From positions 1-64,000 of the forward strand of contig JAGXHM010000038.1 in assembly GCA_024636155.1 (NCBI GenBank): DNA of 64,000 nt, given 5' to 3'. The notes beneath the pieces are model-generated. The model was given only the letters and a program-made list of their open reading frames with translations, did not search any database and was not told where the DNA came from. This document shows, piece after piece, positions 30,297 to 42,620 of this stretch. The DNA is from Deltaproteobacteria bacterium (GTDB lineage: Bacteria; Desulfobacterota; Desulfuromonadia; Desulfuromonadales; BM103). The position numbers and the translations under genes were made by a program. Within the stretch, counting starts at the first letter, position 1. Each line of letters begins with the position of its first letter.

Positions 30297-32144
30297 ATGG
30301 CTGAAAACTACGATGTAATCGTGGTTGGTGCTGGTCACGCTGGTTGCGAGGCTGCGCTGGCTGCAGCCCGTATGGGGTGCCGAGCTCTACTTCTGACCCT
30401 TAATCTGGACGCTGTCGCTCAAATGTCGTGCAACCCGGCGATAGGTGGGTTAGCTAAAGGACACCTGGTGCGTGAAATTGATGCGCTTGGTGGCGAGATG
30501 GCACGCAATATTGACGCTACAGGTATTCAGTTTCGTGTTTTGAATACAAAGAAGGGGCCCGCGGTGCAGGCCTCGCGAGCTCAAGCTGACCGTGATCTTT
30601 ACCGGGCTCGTATGAAGCAGGTGATTGAAGGTCAATCATGCCTCGATCTTAAACAGGGTCAAGTTGTTCGGTTGCTTGTTGAGGGAAATGTCGTTAAAGG
30701 AGTTGAAACCCGCGATGGCCTGCTTTTTTCAGCACCAAGCGTTATACTGACAACCGGCACCTTTATGCATGGCCTAATCCATATTGGTTTGGTTAATTAC
30801 CCCGGAGGCCGTGCCGGAGAACCGCCATCTGAAGGACTTTCAAGCCATCTGCGTTCGCTTGGTTTTACTGTCGGGCGCTTGAAAACCGGAACACCACCCC
30901 GCCTCTCTGCGGCAACGATTAACTTCTCCGAACTCGAAGAACAGCCCGGTGACCCCTGCCCCAAGCCGTTTTCTGCCGACACCGCGAAGATTGATCGCCC
31001 GCAAGTTCCCTGTCATATTACCTATACTAACGAACGCACCCACGAGGTGATCCGTGCTGGCCTGGATCGCTCTCCCTTGTATTCAGGCGTCATAGAGGGT
31101 GTTGGTCCGCGTTACTGTCCGTCTATCGAAGACAAGGTTGTGCGCTTCCCTGACAAGAATCAGCACCAGATATTCCTTGAGCCGGAAGGTCTTGCGAGCG
31201 GCGAGATCTACCCGAATGGTGTCTCTACCTCATTGCCTGTTGATGTGCAGTTGGCTTACCTGCGAACGATGAAAGGCCTCGAGAAGGTTGAGATAACGCG
31301 ACCAGGATACGCGATAGAGTATGACTACGTCGATCCTATTCAATTGTATCCAACCTTGGAAACTAAACGCTTGCACGGTCTCTATCATGCTGGTCAGATT
31401 AACGGCACCTCCGGTTATGAGGAAGCGGCTGCCCAAGGGCTTCTGGCGGGTATAAATGCGGCACTGCAGACGAAAGGGTGTGAGCCGGTAGTGATTGGTC
31501 GAGATCAGGGTTATCTTGGTGTGCTGGTGGATGATCTGGTTAATTTGGGCGCCAAAGAACCTTATCGGATGTTTACCTCGCGGGCTGAATATCGTCTTTT
31601 ATTGCGTGAAGATAATGCCGACCAACGCCTCAGCCCCCTCGGACGAGAGATAGGATTATTGACCGATGATCGCTGGGAACGCTTCTCGGATAAGCTTTCT
31701 GGCCTGGGTCGGGGCCACGAGCGTTTACGTCAAGTGCGAATTTCTCCAGGAAATCGTGAGGTTTTGGCTCGACTTGGATTGCTGGATTTAAAAAATGGTG
31801 CTTCCCTTGAAGAGTTACTACGCCGGCCGGAGATCTGTATCGATGACCTTGGTTTCCTCGATGCGGAGTTGGCTGGCCTTTCTCACGAAGTCCGTAGAGA
31901 GCTGGAAACGGAAGTCAAGTATGCCGGCTACATTGGCCGACAGAAAGAACAGGTTGAACGCTTTAAGCGTCTAGAAAATCTTGTTATTCCAGCTGACTTT
32001 GATTATGACGCAATAAATGGCCTGTCCGCTGAGGTTCATGAAAAGCTTAAACTGGTGACACCTCGTACCCTTGGTCAGGCTGGACGAATTCCTGGCGTTA
32101 CCCCGGCAGCGATTGCCATACTGGCGATTCTTTTGCGGCGTTAA
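30297..32144 (+). CDS. mnmG: tRNA uridine-5-carboxymethylaminomethyl enzyme MnmG (GidA)
   Basis: 615 aa FAD protein, partner of MnmE. The FAD-binding motif [19 protein letters not shown] follows the start. [34 protein letters not shown] and [16 protein letters not shown] are diagnostic. ATG 30297 with AGGAAGGA upstream is chosen over the track's GTG 30252, which lies inside parS site 2. The next gene, rsmG, follows by 10 bp. Confidence 0.97.
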   Translation: MAENYDVIVVGAGHAGCEAALAAARMGCRALLLTLNLDAVAQMSCNPAIGGLAKGHLVREIDALGGEMARNIDATGIQFRVLNTKKGPAVQASRAQADRDLYRARMKQVIEGQSCLDLKQGQVVRLLVEGNVVKGVETRDGLLFSAPSVILTTGTFMHGLIHIGLVNYPGGRAGEPPSEGLSSHLRSLGFTVGRLKTGTPPRLSAATINFSELEEQPGDPCPKPFSADTAKIDRPQVPCHITYTNERTHEVIRAGLDRSPLYSGVIEGVGPRYCPSIEDKVVRFPDKNQHQIFLEPEGLASGEIYPNGVSTSLPVDVQLAYLRTMKGLEKVEITRPGYAIEYDYVDPIQLYPTLETKRLHGLYHAGQINGTSGYEEAAAQGLLAGINAALQTKGCEPVVIGRDQGYLGVLVDDLVNLGAKEPYRMFTSRAEYRLLLREDNADQRLSPLGREIGLLTDDRWERFSDKLSGLGRGHERLRQVRISPGNREVLARLGLLDLKNGASLEELLRRPEICIDDLGFLDAELAGLSHEVRRELETEVKYAGYIGRQKEQVERFKRLENLVIPADFDYDAINGLSAEVHEKLKLVTPRTLGQAGRIPGVTPAAIAILAILLRR

Positions 32145-32154
32145 GGTGGAATGT

Positions 32155-32787
32155 ATGGTGTTGTCGGAACTGCTGGGCAGGCTCGACCTTGATGTCTCTT
32201 TGGAGGTCTTGCCTCCGTTGGAAGGCATAGTTGATGAGCTTTTGCGCTGGAATCCTCGCCGTAACCTAACCGCTATCACTGATCGAGAAGAAGTTTTGGA
32301 GAAGCATTTGGTCGATTCTTTGACTCTGCTCCCCTTTGCCCGCCAATCAACTCACCTGCTTGATATCGGCTCCGGTGCCGGTTTCCCGGCTTTGCCATTG
32401 AAGGTTGTCTGTCCAGAACTCGAAGTTGTTTCTGTTGATGCGGTCGGTAAAAAAATAGATTTCCAGCGCCATATTGTCAGAAAGCTTAGTTTGCAAGGCT
32501 TTGTAGCGCTTCATGCTCGTGTCGAGACGCTGACCGAATATCATGCCGGTTTTGATCTGGTAACCGCCCGGGCGCTGTGCTCTTTGGCGGAATTGGTTGC
32601 CCTGGCGGAGCCTTTTCTGTCTCCAGGCGGCCGTTTGGTGGCGATGAAAGGCTTGGAGGGAAGCCGTGAGCTTAACGAGCAACAAGGAGCTTTGAAGCAG
32701 GCTGGTTGGTTTGTCGTTTTGCATCGGTTAAACCTGCCCCTGTCCGGGGCTGAACGTTGCCTGATAGAGTTGACCCGTTTAGAGTGA
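32155..32787 (+). CDS. rsmG: 16S rRNA (guanine-N7) methyltransferase RsmG (GidB)
   Basis: 210 aa. It methylates G527 of 16S rRNA (E. coli numbering). The motifs WNPRRNLTAITDREEVLEKHLVDSL and LLDIGSGAGFPALPLKVVCP (SAM site) are diagnostic, with VTARALCSL later. ATG 32155 lies just after the mnmG stop with an AAGGTGG-like site. The track's start overlaps mnmG and is not needed. Confidence 0.95.
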   Translation: MVLSELLGRLDLDVSLEVLPPLEGIVDELLRWNPRRNLTAITDREEVLEKHLVDSLTLLPFARQSTHLLDIGSGAGFPALPLKVVCPELEVVSVDAVGKKIDFQRHIVRKLSLQGFVALHARVETLTEYHAGFDLVTARALCSLAELVALAEPFLSPGGRLVAMKGLEGSRELNEQQGALKQAGWFVVLHRLNLPLSGAERCLIELTRLE

Positions 32788-32931
32788 TTTTCCACCAGAT
32801 GTAGTGTTTGTTTCAGGTTCTACCTCAATATCTGGTGGTTTGCAGTTGTCAGGCAAATTTCCTTTGAAGATCCAGGTGCTTATGTTAATCTGAGCGACTT
32901 GAAAAACATCACCCGAAGGAGTTATTAGGGC
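32788..32931. promoter_or_regulatory. rsmG-parA intergenic region with a long-loop hairpin
   Basis: Arms CCACCAGAT and ATCTGGTGG, about 30 nt apart, form a possible terminator for the mnmE-mnmG-rsmG unit, though the following T-tract is poor. AAGGAG precedes parA. A parA promoter is expected here but no strong -35/-10 pair is evident. Confidence 0.4.
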
Positions 32932-33696
32932 ATGGTCCAGGTAATCGCGATCGCCAACCAGAAAGGTGGTGTAGGCAAGACCACGACAGCAGTAAATCTT
33001 GCTGCGTCTCTGGCTGTTGCAGAAAAGCGCACCTTGTTGGTCGATTTAGACCCTCAGGCCAATGCGACCAGCGGTGTTGGTGTCGATCCTAACCGCGTGA
33101 AGCAGACGGTCTACCATGCGTTGCTTGGTTCGGTTCCGGTTAGTGAATTGCGGCAAACAACAAGCATCGAGCCCCTTCATCTGTTGCCCGCGAATCCGGA
33201 TCTGATTGGTGCCGAAGTAGAGTTGATCTCTGCGCTGGCACGCGAGAACAAATTAAAGACAGCCCTGTCTGAGATCACTGACGAATATGACTATATTCTT
33301 ATCGACTGCCCACCTTCTCTTGGACTGTTGACAATTAATGCTCTGACTGCTGCTGACAGTGTACTGATCCCTTTGCAGTGCGAGTATTACGCCATGGAGG
33401 GGATGACACAGTTGATCAACACGGTACGTCTGATCCAACGTGAGTTGAACCCGAGATTAGTTATTCGTGGCATTCTTTTGACAATGTTTGATGCTCGCAA
33501 CAACTTATCCCATCAAGTCAGTGCCGGGATTCGTGAACATTTCACCAAACAAGTTTTTGAAACCATGATTCCACGCAATGTGCGCCTTTCTGAGGCGCCC
33601 AGCCATGGTTTGCCAGCCCTCCTCTACGACATCTCTTCGCGGGGTGCTGTTGCTTATCTGGATTTGGCGCGTGAAATCATCGGTATGGAGTCGTAA
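32932..33696 (+). CDS. parA: Chromosome partition ATPase ParA/Soj
   Basis: 254 aa. The deviant Walker A KGGVGKTTTAVNLAASLA is at residues 11-28, with LVDLDPQANATSG, DYILIDCPPSLGLLTINAL (Walker B) and a C-terminal SEAPSHGLPALLYD. No N-terminal DNA-binding domain is present, so it is the chromosomal Soj type. It moves ParB-parS complexes and may influence DnaA. AAGGAG precedes the ATG; parB follows after 5 bp. Confidence 0.97.
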   Translation: MVQVIAIANQKGGVGKTTTAVNLAASLAVAEKRTLLVDLDPQANATSGVGVDPNRVKQTVYHALLGSVPVSELRQTTSIEPLHLLPANPDLIGAEVELISALARENKLKTALSEITDEYDYILIDCPPSLGLLTINALTAADSVLIPLQCEYYAMEGMTQLINTVRLIQRELNPRLVIRGILLTMFDARNNLSHQVSAGIREHFTKQVFETMIPRNVRLSEAPSHGLPALLYDISSRGAVAYLDLAREIIGMES

Positions 33697-33701
33697 GAAG
33701 A

Positions 33702-34559
33702 ATGGTTAAACGTCCCGCGCTAGGCAAGGGCATTGGTGCCCTTTTGACGTCCGCTTCCCAGGATGGCCGTCACAAGTATTTCGTCTGTCCGGTCGAAGAA
33801 CTCAAGCCTCATCATCAGCAACCCCGTAAAACATTCAATGATGCCAAAATGGCAGAACTGGTTGCGTCGATCCGTGAGAAGGGCGTGATCCAACCACTGG
33901 TTGTTCGCCACACGGGTGATCATTATCAGATTATTGCTGGCGAACGACGCTGGCGGGCCGCCCAAAAGGCGGGTCTCAAGGAAATCCCGGTTGTTATTCA
34001 GGATGTCTCTGAAGACTGGGCCTTGGAGATGGCTCTGATTGAGAATATTCAGCGTGAAGATCTAAATCCGATCGAGGAGGCCGAGGCCTACCGTTACCTG
34101 ATGAGCACTTTTGATCTGTCGCAGGAAGAAGTTGCACGGCGCGTTGGGCGGGAGCGGCCGACGGTCGCCAACACTTTACGTCTTTTGCGCCTGCCTGCGA
34201 CAATTCAGCAGGATGTGGTTACCGGTCTGCTTACCATGGGGCATGCCCGGGCCTTGTTGGCACTGGAAAATGCTGCACGTATCAAAGAGGTTCGCGACCA
34301 GGTTATTAAGAAGCAGTTTTCTGTGCGCCAGACCGAAGCTTTGGTTAAGAAGCTTAAAGGTGGCCAAGATAAAGTCGTGTCGCGCAAAACCCAGCTTGAT
34401 CCAGAGTTGGCGGACCTGGCTGCTCGCTTACAGCGTAGTCTTGGCACCAAGGTGAGTATTCAGCCTCAATCCCGTGGTGGTAAAGGCGGTAAGATTGAAA
34501 TCAGTTATTATTCTCCTGAAGAATTTGAGCGGCTACTGGATATTTTTGAAAGTCGGTAG
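33702..34559 (+). CDS. parB: Chromosome partition protein ParB/Spo0J
   Basis: 285 aa. The N-terminal LGKGIGALL, then the ParB/Srx CTPase fold with VEELKPHHQQPRK and the GERRWRAAQKAGL motif, and ENIQREDLNPIEEAEAYR. The helix-turn-helix region is LSQEEVARRVGRERPTVANTLRLLRLP. A C-terminal dimerisation domain follows. Cognate parS sites lie 3.4 kb upstream. Confidence 0.97.
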   Translation: MVKRPALGKGIGALLTSASQDGRHKYFVCPVEELKPHHQQPRKTFNDAKMAELVASIREKGVIQPLVVRHTGDHYQIIAGERRWRAAQKAGLKEIPVVIQDVSEDWALEMALIENIQREDLNPIEEAEAYRYLMSTFDLSQEEVARRVGRERPTVANTLRLLRLPATIQQDVVTGLLTMGHARALLALENAARIKEVRDQVIKKQFSVRQTEALVKKLKGGQDKVVSRKTQLDPELADLAARLQRSLGTKVSIQPQSRGGKGGKIEISYYSPEEFERLLDIFESR

Positions 34560-34612
34560 ATAAATCTTTGTAATTACAGTGTTTTAACTATTAACATCCA
34601 GGAACCCAAGAC

Positions 34613-35032
34613 ATGTTTAAAAAGAAGGAAAAAGGAACCATGCGAAAAGAAACTCCTATTGAAAAGAGTGAAATCAAGGCTTTTCTCGGCCCCGGCAGTC
34701 AGTTTGAAGGGAAGCTGGTGTTTAACGAAATTGTTCGTCTGGATGGTGCTTTTCGTGGCGAAGTGACCTCCCACGATACCCTGATCGTTGGTGAGAGCGC
34801 TGAGATCCAAGCTGACGTGCAAGTTGGCACCTTGATCTTGAGTGGACGCTTCAAGGGTAACGTCAAGGCCAAGACGCGGGTTGAGTTGCGGGCTCCAGCT
34901 CAGGTTGATGGCACGATAGAGACACCAGCCCTGTCAGTTGAGGATGGCGTCATCCTCAACGGTACAATCACCATGACCCTTGGTGAAAACGCCCCCAGTG
35001 CAAAGCCTGTTGAGGTCAGTATTAAAAAGTAA
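34613..35032 (+). CDS. Bactofilin family cytoskeletal protein
   Basis: 139 aa. A short basic N-terminus (MFKKKEKG) precedes a beta-helical bactofilin (DUF583) domain with repeating hydrophobic turns, e.g. AFLGPGSQFEGKLVFNEIVRLDGAF and GTLILSGRFKGNVKAKTRVEL. The tail is short. Bactofilins polymerise without nucleotide and organise cell shape or chromosome-segregation proteins. Its position right after parB is suggestive, because in Myxococcus bactofilins scaffold ParABS. Confidence 0.92.
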   Translation: MFKKKEKGTMRKETPIEKSEIKAFLGPGSQFEGKLVFNEIVRLDGAFRGEVTSHDTLIVGESAEIQADVQVGTLILSGRFKGNVKAKTRVELRAPAQVDGTIETPALSVEDGVILNGTITMTLGENAPSAKPVEVSIKK

Positions 35033-35227
35033 GCGCTTTGGGGTTTCTGCCTGCAGGCTTCAGCTTGCTTTTTGAGGCAGGTTCTTGTGAAAAGAGCCTT
35101 GACATGGCTGAAATGCTATGGTAGTTCTCTCCTGCTTTTTCCTACAGGTTAAAGCGTTTCGGCCCTTTTTGACTGTATACAGTATACTGCTGTGCGATGG
35201 CAGTAAGAACTCAAATGAGGTTAGACA
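35033..35227. promoter_or_regulatory. Regulatory region of the ATP synthase operon
   Basis: This 195-bp gap holds a short-stem hairpin after the bactofilin gene (CTGCCT...AGGCAG), an exact -35 element TTGACA (35099-35104) with only a weak -10 (TAGTTC, 17-nt spacer), and the palindrome GTATACAGTATAC further downstream. GAGG precedes the GTG start of atpX. Confidence 0.5.
35174..35189. promoter_or_regulatory. Operator-like palindrome upstream of atpX
   Basis: GTATACAGTATAC is a symmetric 13-mer (35175-35187). Its reverse complement shares the 14-mer GTATACTGTATACA, and an AGC just upstream, with the promoter region of the GntR gene at 42573-42587. A common regulator is inferred. Confidence 0.6.
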
Positions 35228-35653
35228 GTGATCAAGCTTGACTGGACACTGCTCCTGCAGTTTGTCAATTTCATGATTCTGATGGCGGTGCTCAATGCCC
35301 TGCTCTTCAAGCCGTTGCGAGCTGCTTTAAAGGCACGCAGGGATACCATTGAAGGTTCCCGGGCGAAGGTGCAGGATATCGACGAGCAGGTGCAGGCACA
35401 AATTGCTCGCTACGAAGCCCAACTTCAAGAGGCTCGTCAACAGGGCGGAGAAGAACGCTCTCTTCTGCGTAAGACGGCTCAGGAAGAAGAGGCTCGTATC
35501 CTTGGAGGTGCAAACCAGAAGTCTGCTGAAAAACTGCAGATGATCAAGGAGCAGATTCAGGAAGAGGCCGAAGTCGCCCGTCAGGCCCTGCGCAGTGAAA
35601 CGAAGGCTCTGGCCAAGGATATTGCTGGCAAAGTTCTTGGGAGGGCGATCTGA
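35228..35653 (+). CDS. atpX: F0F1 ATP synthase subunit b'
   Basis: 141 aa. One N-terminal transmembrane helix (LLLQFVNFMILMAVLNALLF) is followed by a long charged coiled coil to the C-terminus, the b/b' stator architecture. A GTG start with GAGG upstream. The stop TGA overlaps the atpF ATG (TGATG). Paired b' and b subunits are known in several deltaproteobacteria and phototrophs. Confidence 0.9.
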   Translation: MIKLDWTLLLQFVNFMILMAVLNALLFKPLRAALKARRDTIEGSRAKVQDIDEQVQAQIARYEAQLQEARQQGGEERSLLRKTAQEEEARILGGANQKSAEKLQMIKEQIQEEAEVARQALRSETKALAKDIAGKVLGRAI

Positions 35654-36242
35654 TGAAACCATCCAACATTCAATCGACACTCCTCAAGGGTATGTTAATC
35701 GCCTCTCTGGTATTGGTTCCCGCCCTTGCGCTTGCTGCTGGTGGCGGTGGTCATGCTGAGAGCGGTGTTATCCTCAAAGACTTCCTCTATCGTTGCTTAA
35801 GCTTTGTTTTGATGGTTGGTCTGGTTGCTTATTTCGTGACCAAGCCGATTCGCAAAGGGCTCAAAGATCGCACGGTAGAGATTGAGAAGACTCTCGCTGA
35901 TGCTCAAGCTGCTAAAGAAGCGGCAGAGGCTAAACATCGTGAATATAGTGAGAAGCTGGCCAAGGCTACAGAAGAAATTGGCTCCATCACCGCTTCGATT
36001 CGTCGTGAAGGTGAGCTTGAACGTGGAAAAATTCTGACTGCCGCTAAAGATATGGCCGTTAAAATAGAAGAGGAAGCTGAAAACAAGGCTTCCAGTGTGG
36101 TTGCCAAGGCACGCATCGAATTGCGTCAGGAAGCGGCCAACCTGGCTGTAGAGCTTGCAGAAGACATGCTTAGAAAGCAGGTCTCTGCTGACGACCAGAA
36201 ACGTCTGGTCGATGAATATATGCAGAAAGTGGGAGAACTCAA

Positions 36243-36246
<4 letters not shown>
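35653..36246 (+). CDS. atpF: F0F1 ATP synthase subunit b
   Basis: 197 aa. A signal-like hydrophobic N-terminus (LLKGMLIASLVLVPALALA) precedes a second helix (CLSFVLMVGLVAYFVTKPIRKGL) and a long coiled coil ending in the delta-binding region. It forms the peripheral stalk with b'. The end overlaps the atpH start by 4 bp (TTGA). Confidence 0.93.
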
Positions 36247-38319
<2,073 letters not shown>

Positions 38320-38344
38320 CAACACAATGATCGGGTAAGATGAG

Positions 38345-39220
38345 ATGGCAAATCTTAAAGACATTAAAAAACGAATAGGCACGGTCAAGAACACCCAGCA
38401 GATCACCAAGGCCATGAAAATGGTTTCGGCGGCCAAGCTGCGGCGTGCTCAGGATGCAGTTGTTGCGGCCCGTCCCTACGCGGACAAGATGGCTGATGTC
38501 CTTTCCAGCCTTGCTTTACGAGTAGATGCCGATGGCCATGCGTTGCTGGCAGAACGCGGCAAGGGCAAGGCCCTGATCGTACTGATCACTGGTGACCGTG
38601 GTCTCTGTGGCGGCTTTAATGCCAATATCTCAAAGGCCGCTGAACGGTTTATCCGTGATAATAAAGAGGGCTTTGAGAGCTATGAGCTGCTGATCGTTGG
38701 CCGTAAAGGTAACGATTATCTCAAGCGCCGCGCTGGAATGGTCATTGGCAAGGTGCACGAAAATCTGGTCGGTTCCGGCCAGGTGAGCTACCCGATTGGT
38801 GCCTTACTCGGACAAGAAGTCATCGAGCTTTATCGTAACGGTGAATACGACAGCGTCTTCCTGATTTATAACGCTTTCCAGAGCGCTATGACTCAGATCC
38901 AGACAGTGACTCAACTGTTACCAATCGTGCCGAAGGTTGTGGACGAAGGTACGCAGCTTACCGATTATATCTACGAGCCGAATGCCACTCAGGTTTTGGA
39001 TGAAATTCTGCCAAAGCACATCGAAGTGCAGATCTTTCGCTCATTGCTCGAATCCTCTGCTTCAGAACATGGCGCACGGATGACGGCTATGGATAGTGCA
39101 AGTAAGAACGCTTCGGAAATGATTGGCAAACTGACTCTGCTGTACAACCGTGCACGTCAGGCTGCTATCACTAAGGAATTGCTGGAGATCATCTCCGGCG
39201 CAGAGTCAATCAAGTCTTAA
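38345..39220 (+). CDS. atpG: F0F1 ATP synthase subunit gamma
   Basis: 291 aa rotor shaft. The N-terminal [32 protein letters not shown] and the C-terminal [36 protein letters not shown] helices are diagnostic. The gene lies between atpA and atpD. Confidence 0.98.
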   Translation: MANLKDIKKRIGTVKNTQQITKAMKMVSAAKLRRAQDAVVAARPYADKMADVLSSLALRVDADGHALLAERGKGKALIVLITGDRGLCGGFNANISKAAERFIRDNKEGFESYELLIVGRKGNDYLKRRAGMVIGKVHENLVGSGQVSYPIGALLGQEVIELYRNGEYDSVFLIYNAFQSAMTQIQTVTQLLPIVPKVVDEGTQLTDYIYEPNATQVLDEILPKHIEVQIFRSLLESSASEHGARMTAMDSASKNASEMIGKLTLLYNRARQAAITKELLEIISGAESIKS

Positions 39221-40696
<1,476 letters not shown>

Positions 40697-40729
40697 TCAG
40701 TAGATTCCGGCTTAAAGGAAGATATAGGC

Positions 40730-41143
40730 ATGGCAGAAAAGCTCAAATTAGAAATGGTCACCCCCTATAAGCGCGTCTTATCGGAAGAAGTTGACGAAGT
40801 AACTGCTCCCGGTGCTGTCGGTGAGTTTGGTGTGCTTCCTGACCATACTTCCCTGCTGACCACCTTAAAGGTCGGCGAACTGACCTACAAGCAGGGCACT
40901 GAGACGTTTCGCGTTGCTGTGAACTGGGGTTATGTGGAAGTAGAAGATAACGTCATGACCGTTTTGGTAGAAACGGCTGAACCAGCTGACCAGATTGACG
41001 TGGAACGTGCCAAAGCTGCCCTTAGTCGCGCTGAAGAAGCTCTTAAGAAGCTCACCAACGAAGACAAGGAATTCAAGATCATGGAAGCTGCGTTAGAGCG
41101 CGCCCTGATCCGCGTTCAGGTGGCAGGAAAAACGCTTCACTGA
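40730..41143 (+). CDS. atpC: F0F1 ATP synthase subunit epsilon
   Basis: 137 aa. The N-terminal beta-sandwich has LEMVTPYKRVLSEEVDEVTAPGAVGEFGVLPDHTSLLT. The C-terminal helical hairpin has AKAALSRAEEALK. It regulates ATPase activity of the rotor. Last gene of the operon, followed by a strong terminator. Confidence 0.97.
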   Translation: MAEKLKLEMVTPYKRVLSEEVDEVTAPGAVGEFGVLPDHTSLLTTLKVGELTYKQGTETFRVAVNWGYVEVEDNVMTVLVETAEPADQIDVERAKAALSRAEEALKKLTNEDKEFKIMEAALERALIRVQVAGKTLH

Positions 41144-41166
41144 TTCGTAGCAGAGTGATAATATCG

Positions 41167-41197
41167 AAAGGGCGGCTCATTTGAGTCGCCCTTTTTT
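41167..41197 (+). terminator. Intrinsic terminator of the atp operon
   Basis: AAGGGCGGCTC-ATTT-GAGTCGCCCTT followed by TTTT: an 11-bp stem with one G-T pair and a clean T-tract. Confidence 0.93.
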
Positions 41198-41235
41198 ACG
41201 TATCGATGCGCCATTTCCTTTTGTTTGCTACCTGA

Positions 41236-42009
41236 TTAACAGAATAAAGCTTTCGTCTGTTGTATGGATCGTTTCAGGTGATCAAGCGTGTGTGCCTCCA
41301 GTGTCATACTGGGCAGTCTTGAGATACGCTGTAGTTTGATTTGTAAAGGTGTAAAGTCAATTGTTCCCTCACCAACCGGCAGGTGCTCGTCAGCTCTACC
41401 GTGGTTATCGTGCAGATGTAGATGAAAAAGTCGTGGACTGATTGCATCCAACCACTCCGCCATAGGCCGTTTACCAAAGAGGTGCCAGTGTCCGGCATCA
41501 AAGCAGTGGCCAAACCACTCTGAATCAATTTCTTCCACCAGCTCCACCAGTAGATCAGGTGTTTCCTCATAAATATTCTCGACCGCCAAGCGACAATCAC
41601 AAGCTGCCGCCTGCTCGATAAGTGGCGGAAAAAAATCCTTAGCCAGGGACTTCCATACCTGGTCAAGGTTCGGGTAGCGCCATTTATCAACGCCTGGGTG
41701 AATTACCATTAAGTGGGCGTTCAGTTGCTCAGCGACAGATAACGATTGCTTGAGGCGGTGGTATGTTACTTGACGGATCAAAGGGTCAAGAGCACCTGGA
41801 TTGAGATCGAAGAAGGGCGCGTGCACTGTTGGCCTGATCGCGGCTGTTGCAAGAATCTGCGCTACATGGTCGAGAAGGGTTGGGTCTAAAGTGTCAAGCT
41901 CTGGTCCCTTAATGGCGATTTCAGGAGCCATGTAGAGATTGAGAACCAGCTTCAGATAAGTATCAACCTGAGCCCATGGAACGTGTGCACCCAAATGGAG
42001 ATTGCTCAC
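41236..42009 (-). CDS. Sugar phosphate isomerase/epimerase-like TIM-barrel protein
   Basis: 257 aa, xylose isomerase-like/AP endonuclease family 2 fold. Likely metal ligands and conserved pieces: VHAPF, VIHPGVDKW, LAVENIYEETP, CFDAGHWHLFG and HLHLHDNHGRADEHLPVGEGTIDF. The substrate cannot be inferred. GTG 42009 with GGAGG 9 nt upstream overlaps the stop of the preceding ion-channel-like gene by 4 bp (GTGA), so the two are translationally coupled. Confidence 0.85.
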   Translation of the reverse strand: MSNLHLGAHVPWAQVDTYLKLVLNLYMAPEIAIKGPELDTLDPTLLDHVAQILATAAIRPTVHAPFFDLNPGALDPLIRQVTYHRLKQSLSVAEQLNAHLMVIHPGVDKWRYPNLDQVWKSLAKDFFPPLIEQAAACDCRLAVENIYEETPDLLVELVEEIDSEWFGHCFDAGHWHLFGKRPMAEWLDAISPRLFHLHLHDNHGRADEHLPVGEGTIDFTPLQIKLQRISRLPSMTLEAHTLDHLKRSIQQTKALFC

Positions 42010-42464
42010 AGTTGCGAACCTCCGGCAATCCTTTCAAGTTGGTGCGGGTTTTTTTCCACGACCACGAAAGGTGTTGGTCTGGATTGGAATTCGCGACAGA
42101 TGCGATGCCCTATACGGCCAAAACCGCAAATGATGTAATGATCTCTGAGTTTGCTGATGCGACTTTCCAATTTCTTTCTCCCAAGAATTGTGCGCAGCTG
42201 ACCTTCAAGCGTGAACTGAAGCAGACAGCTGAGGGTATAGGCAATCATGCCTGTGCCTCCGATGATCAGGACAATGGTGAATAATTTACCTTCTTGATAC
42301 AGGGGTCGTACTTCATTAAAGCCAACGGTGGCCAAGGTAATGACAGTCATATAGAGGGCGTCAAATGATTGCCAGCCCTCAATTGTGCTATAGCCGAGCG
42401 TGCCGAGGGCAATGATGGTAACAAGCGAGGCAAGAGAAATGCGAAGGTGGCGAACGGGATCCAT
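42006..42464 (-). CDS. Short K+ channel-like protein with a truncated TrkA-N domain
   Basis: 152 aa. Two transmembrane helices flank a pore region with a K+-filter-like TVGFNEV (usually TVGYGE/D). After the second helix an RCK/TrkA-N start follows (DHYIICGFGRIGHRICREF), but the protein stops at GGSQL, soon after the first Rossmann strand-helix-strand. Full-length relatives are typically over 300 aa. Either it is a decayed channel or a short form. Its last codons contain the ribosome-binding site for the next gene. Confidence 0.7.
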   Translation of the reverse strand: MDPVRHLRISLASLVTIIALGTLGYSTIEGWQSFDALYMTVITLATVGFNEVRPLYQEGKLFTIVLIIGGTGMIAYTLSCLLQFTLEGQLRTILGRKKLESRISKLRDHYIICGFGRIGHRICREFQSRPTPFVVVEKNPHQLERIAGGSQL

Positions 42465-42561
42465 GAATTACCCTTTAATATAACGTATTCGATGATAATC
42501 ATGGAAAGCTTAAAAGGCAAGCAGTTAAGTGGCTTAGCTCGTTATGCCGACCAGAAAGAGC

Positions 42562-42589
42562 TTGACAATAGCTGTATACTGTATACAAT
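42562..42589 (+). promoter_or_regulatory. Promoter of the GntR gene with embedded operator
   Basis: TTGACA (42562-42567), 16-nt spacer, TACAAT (42584-42589). The perfect 15-bp palindrome TGTATACTGTATACA (42573-42587) lies in the spacer and overlaps the -10. A dimeric regulator bound there would block RNA polymerase. Autorepression by the downstream GntR protein is the simplest reading. Confidence 0.75.
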
Positions 42590-42620
42590 TTGCCGAAGAC
42601 AAATATAACGGAGTTTCCTT

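Noticed and set aside
42006-42008. TGA at the end of the K+ channel-like gene as a possible Sec codon
   Set aside because: The frame downstream does not continue the TrkA-N domain, and the TGA is part of a normal GTGA overlap with the next gene.
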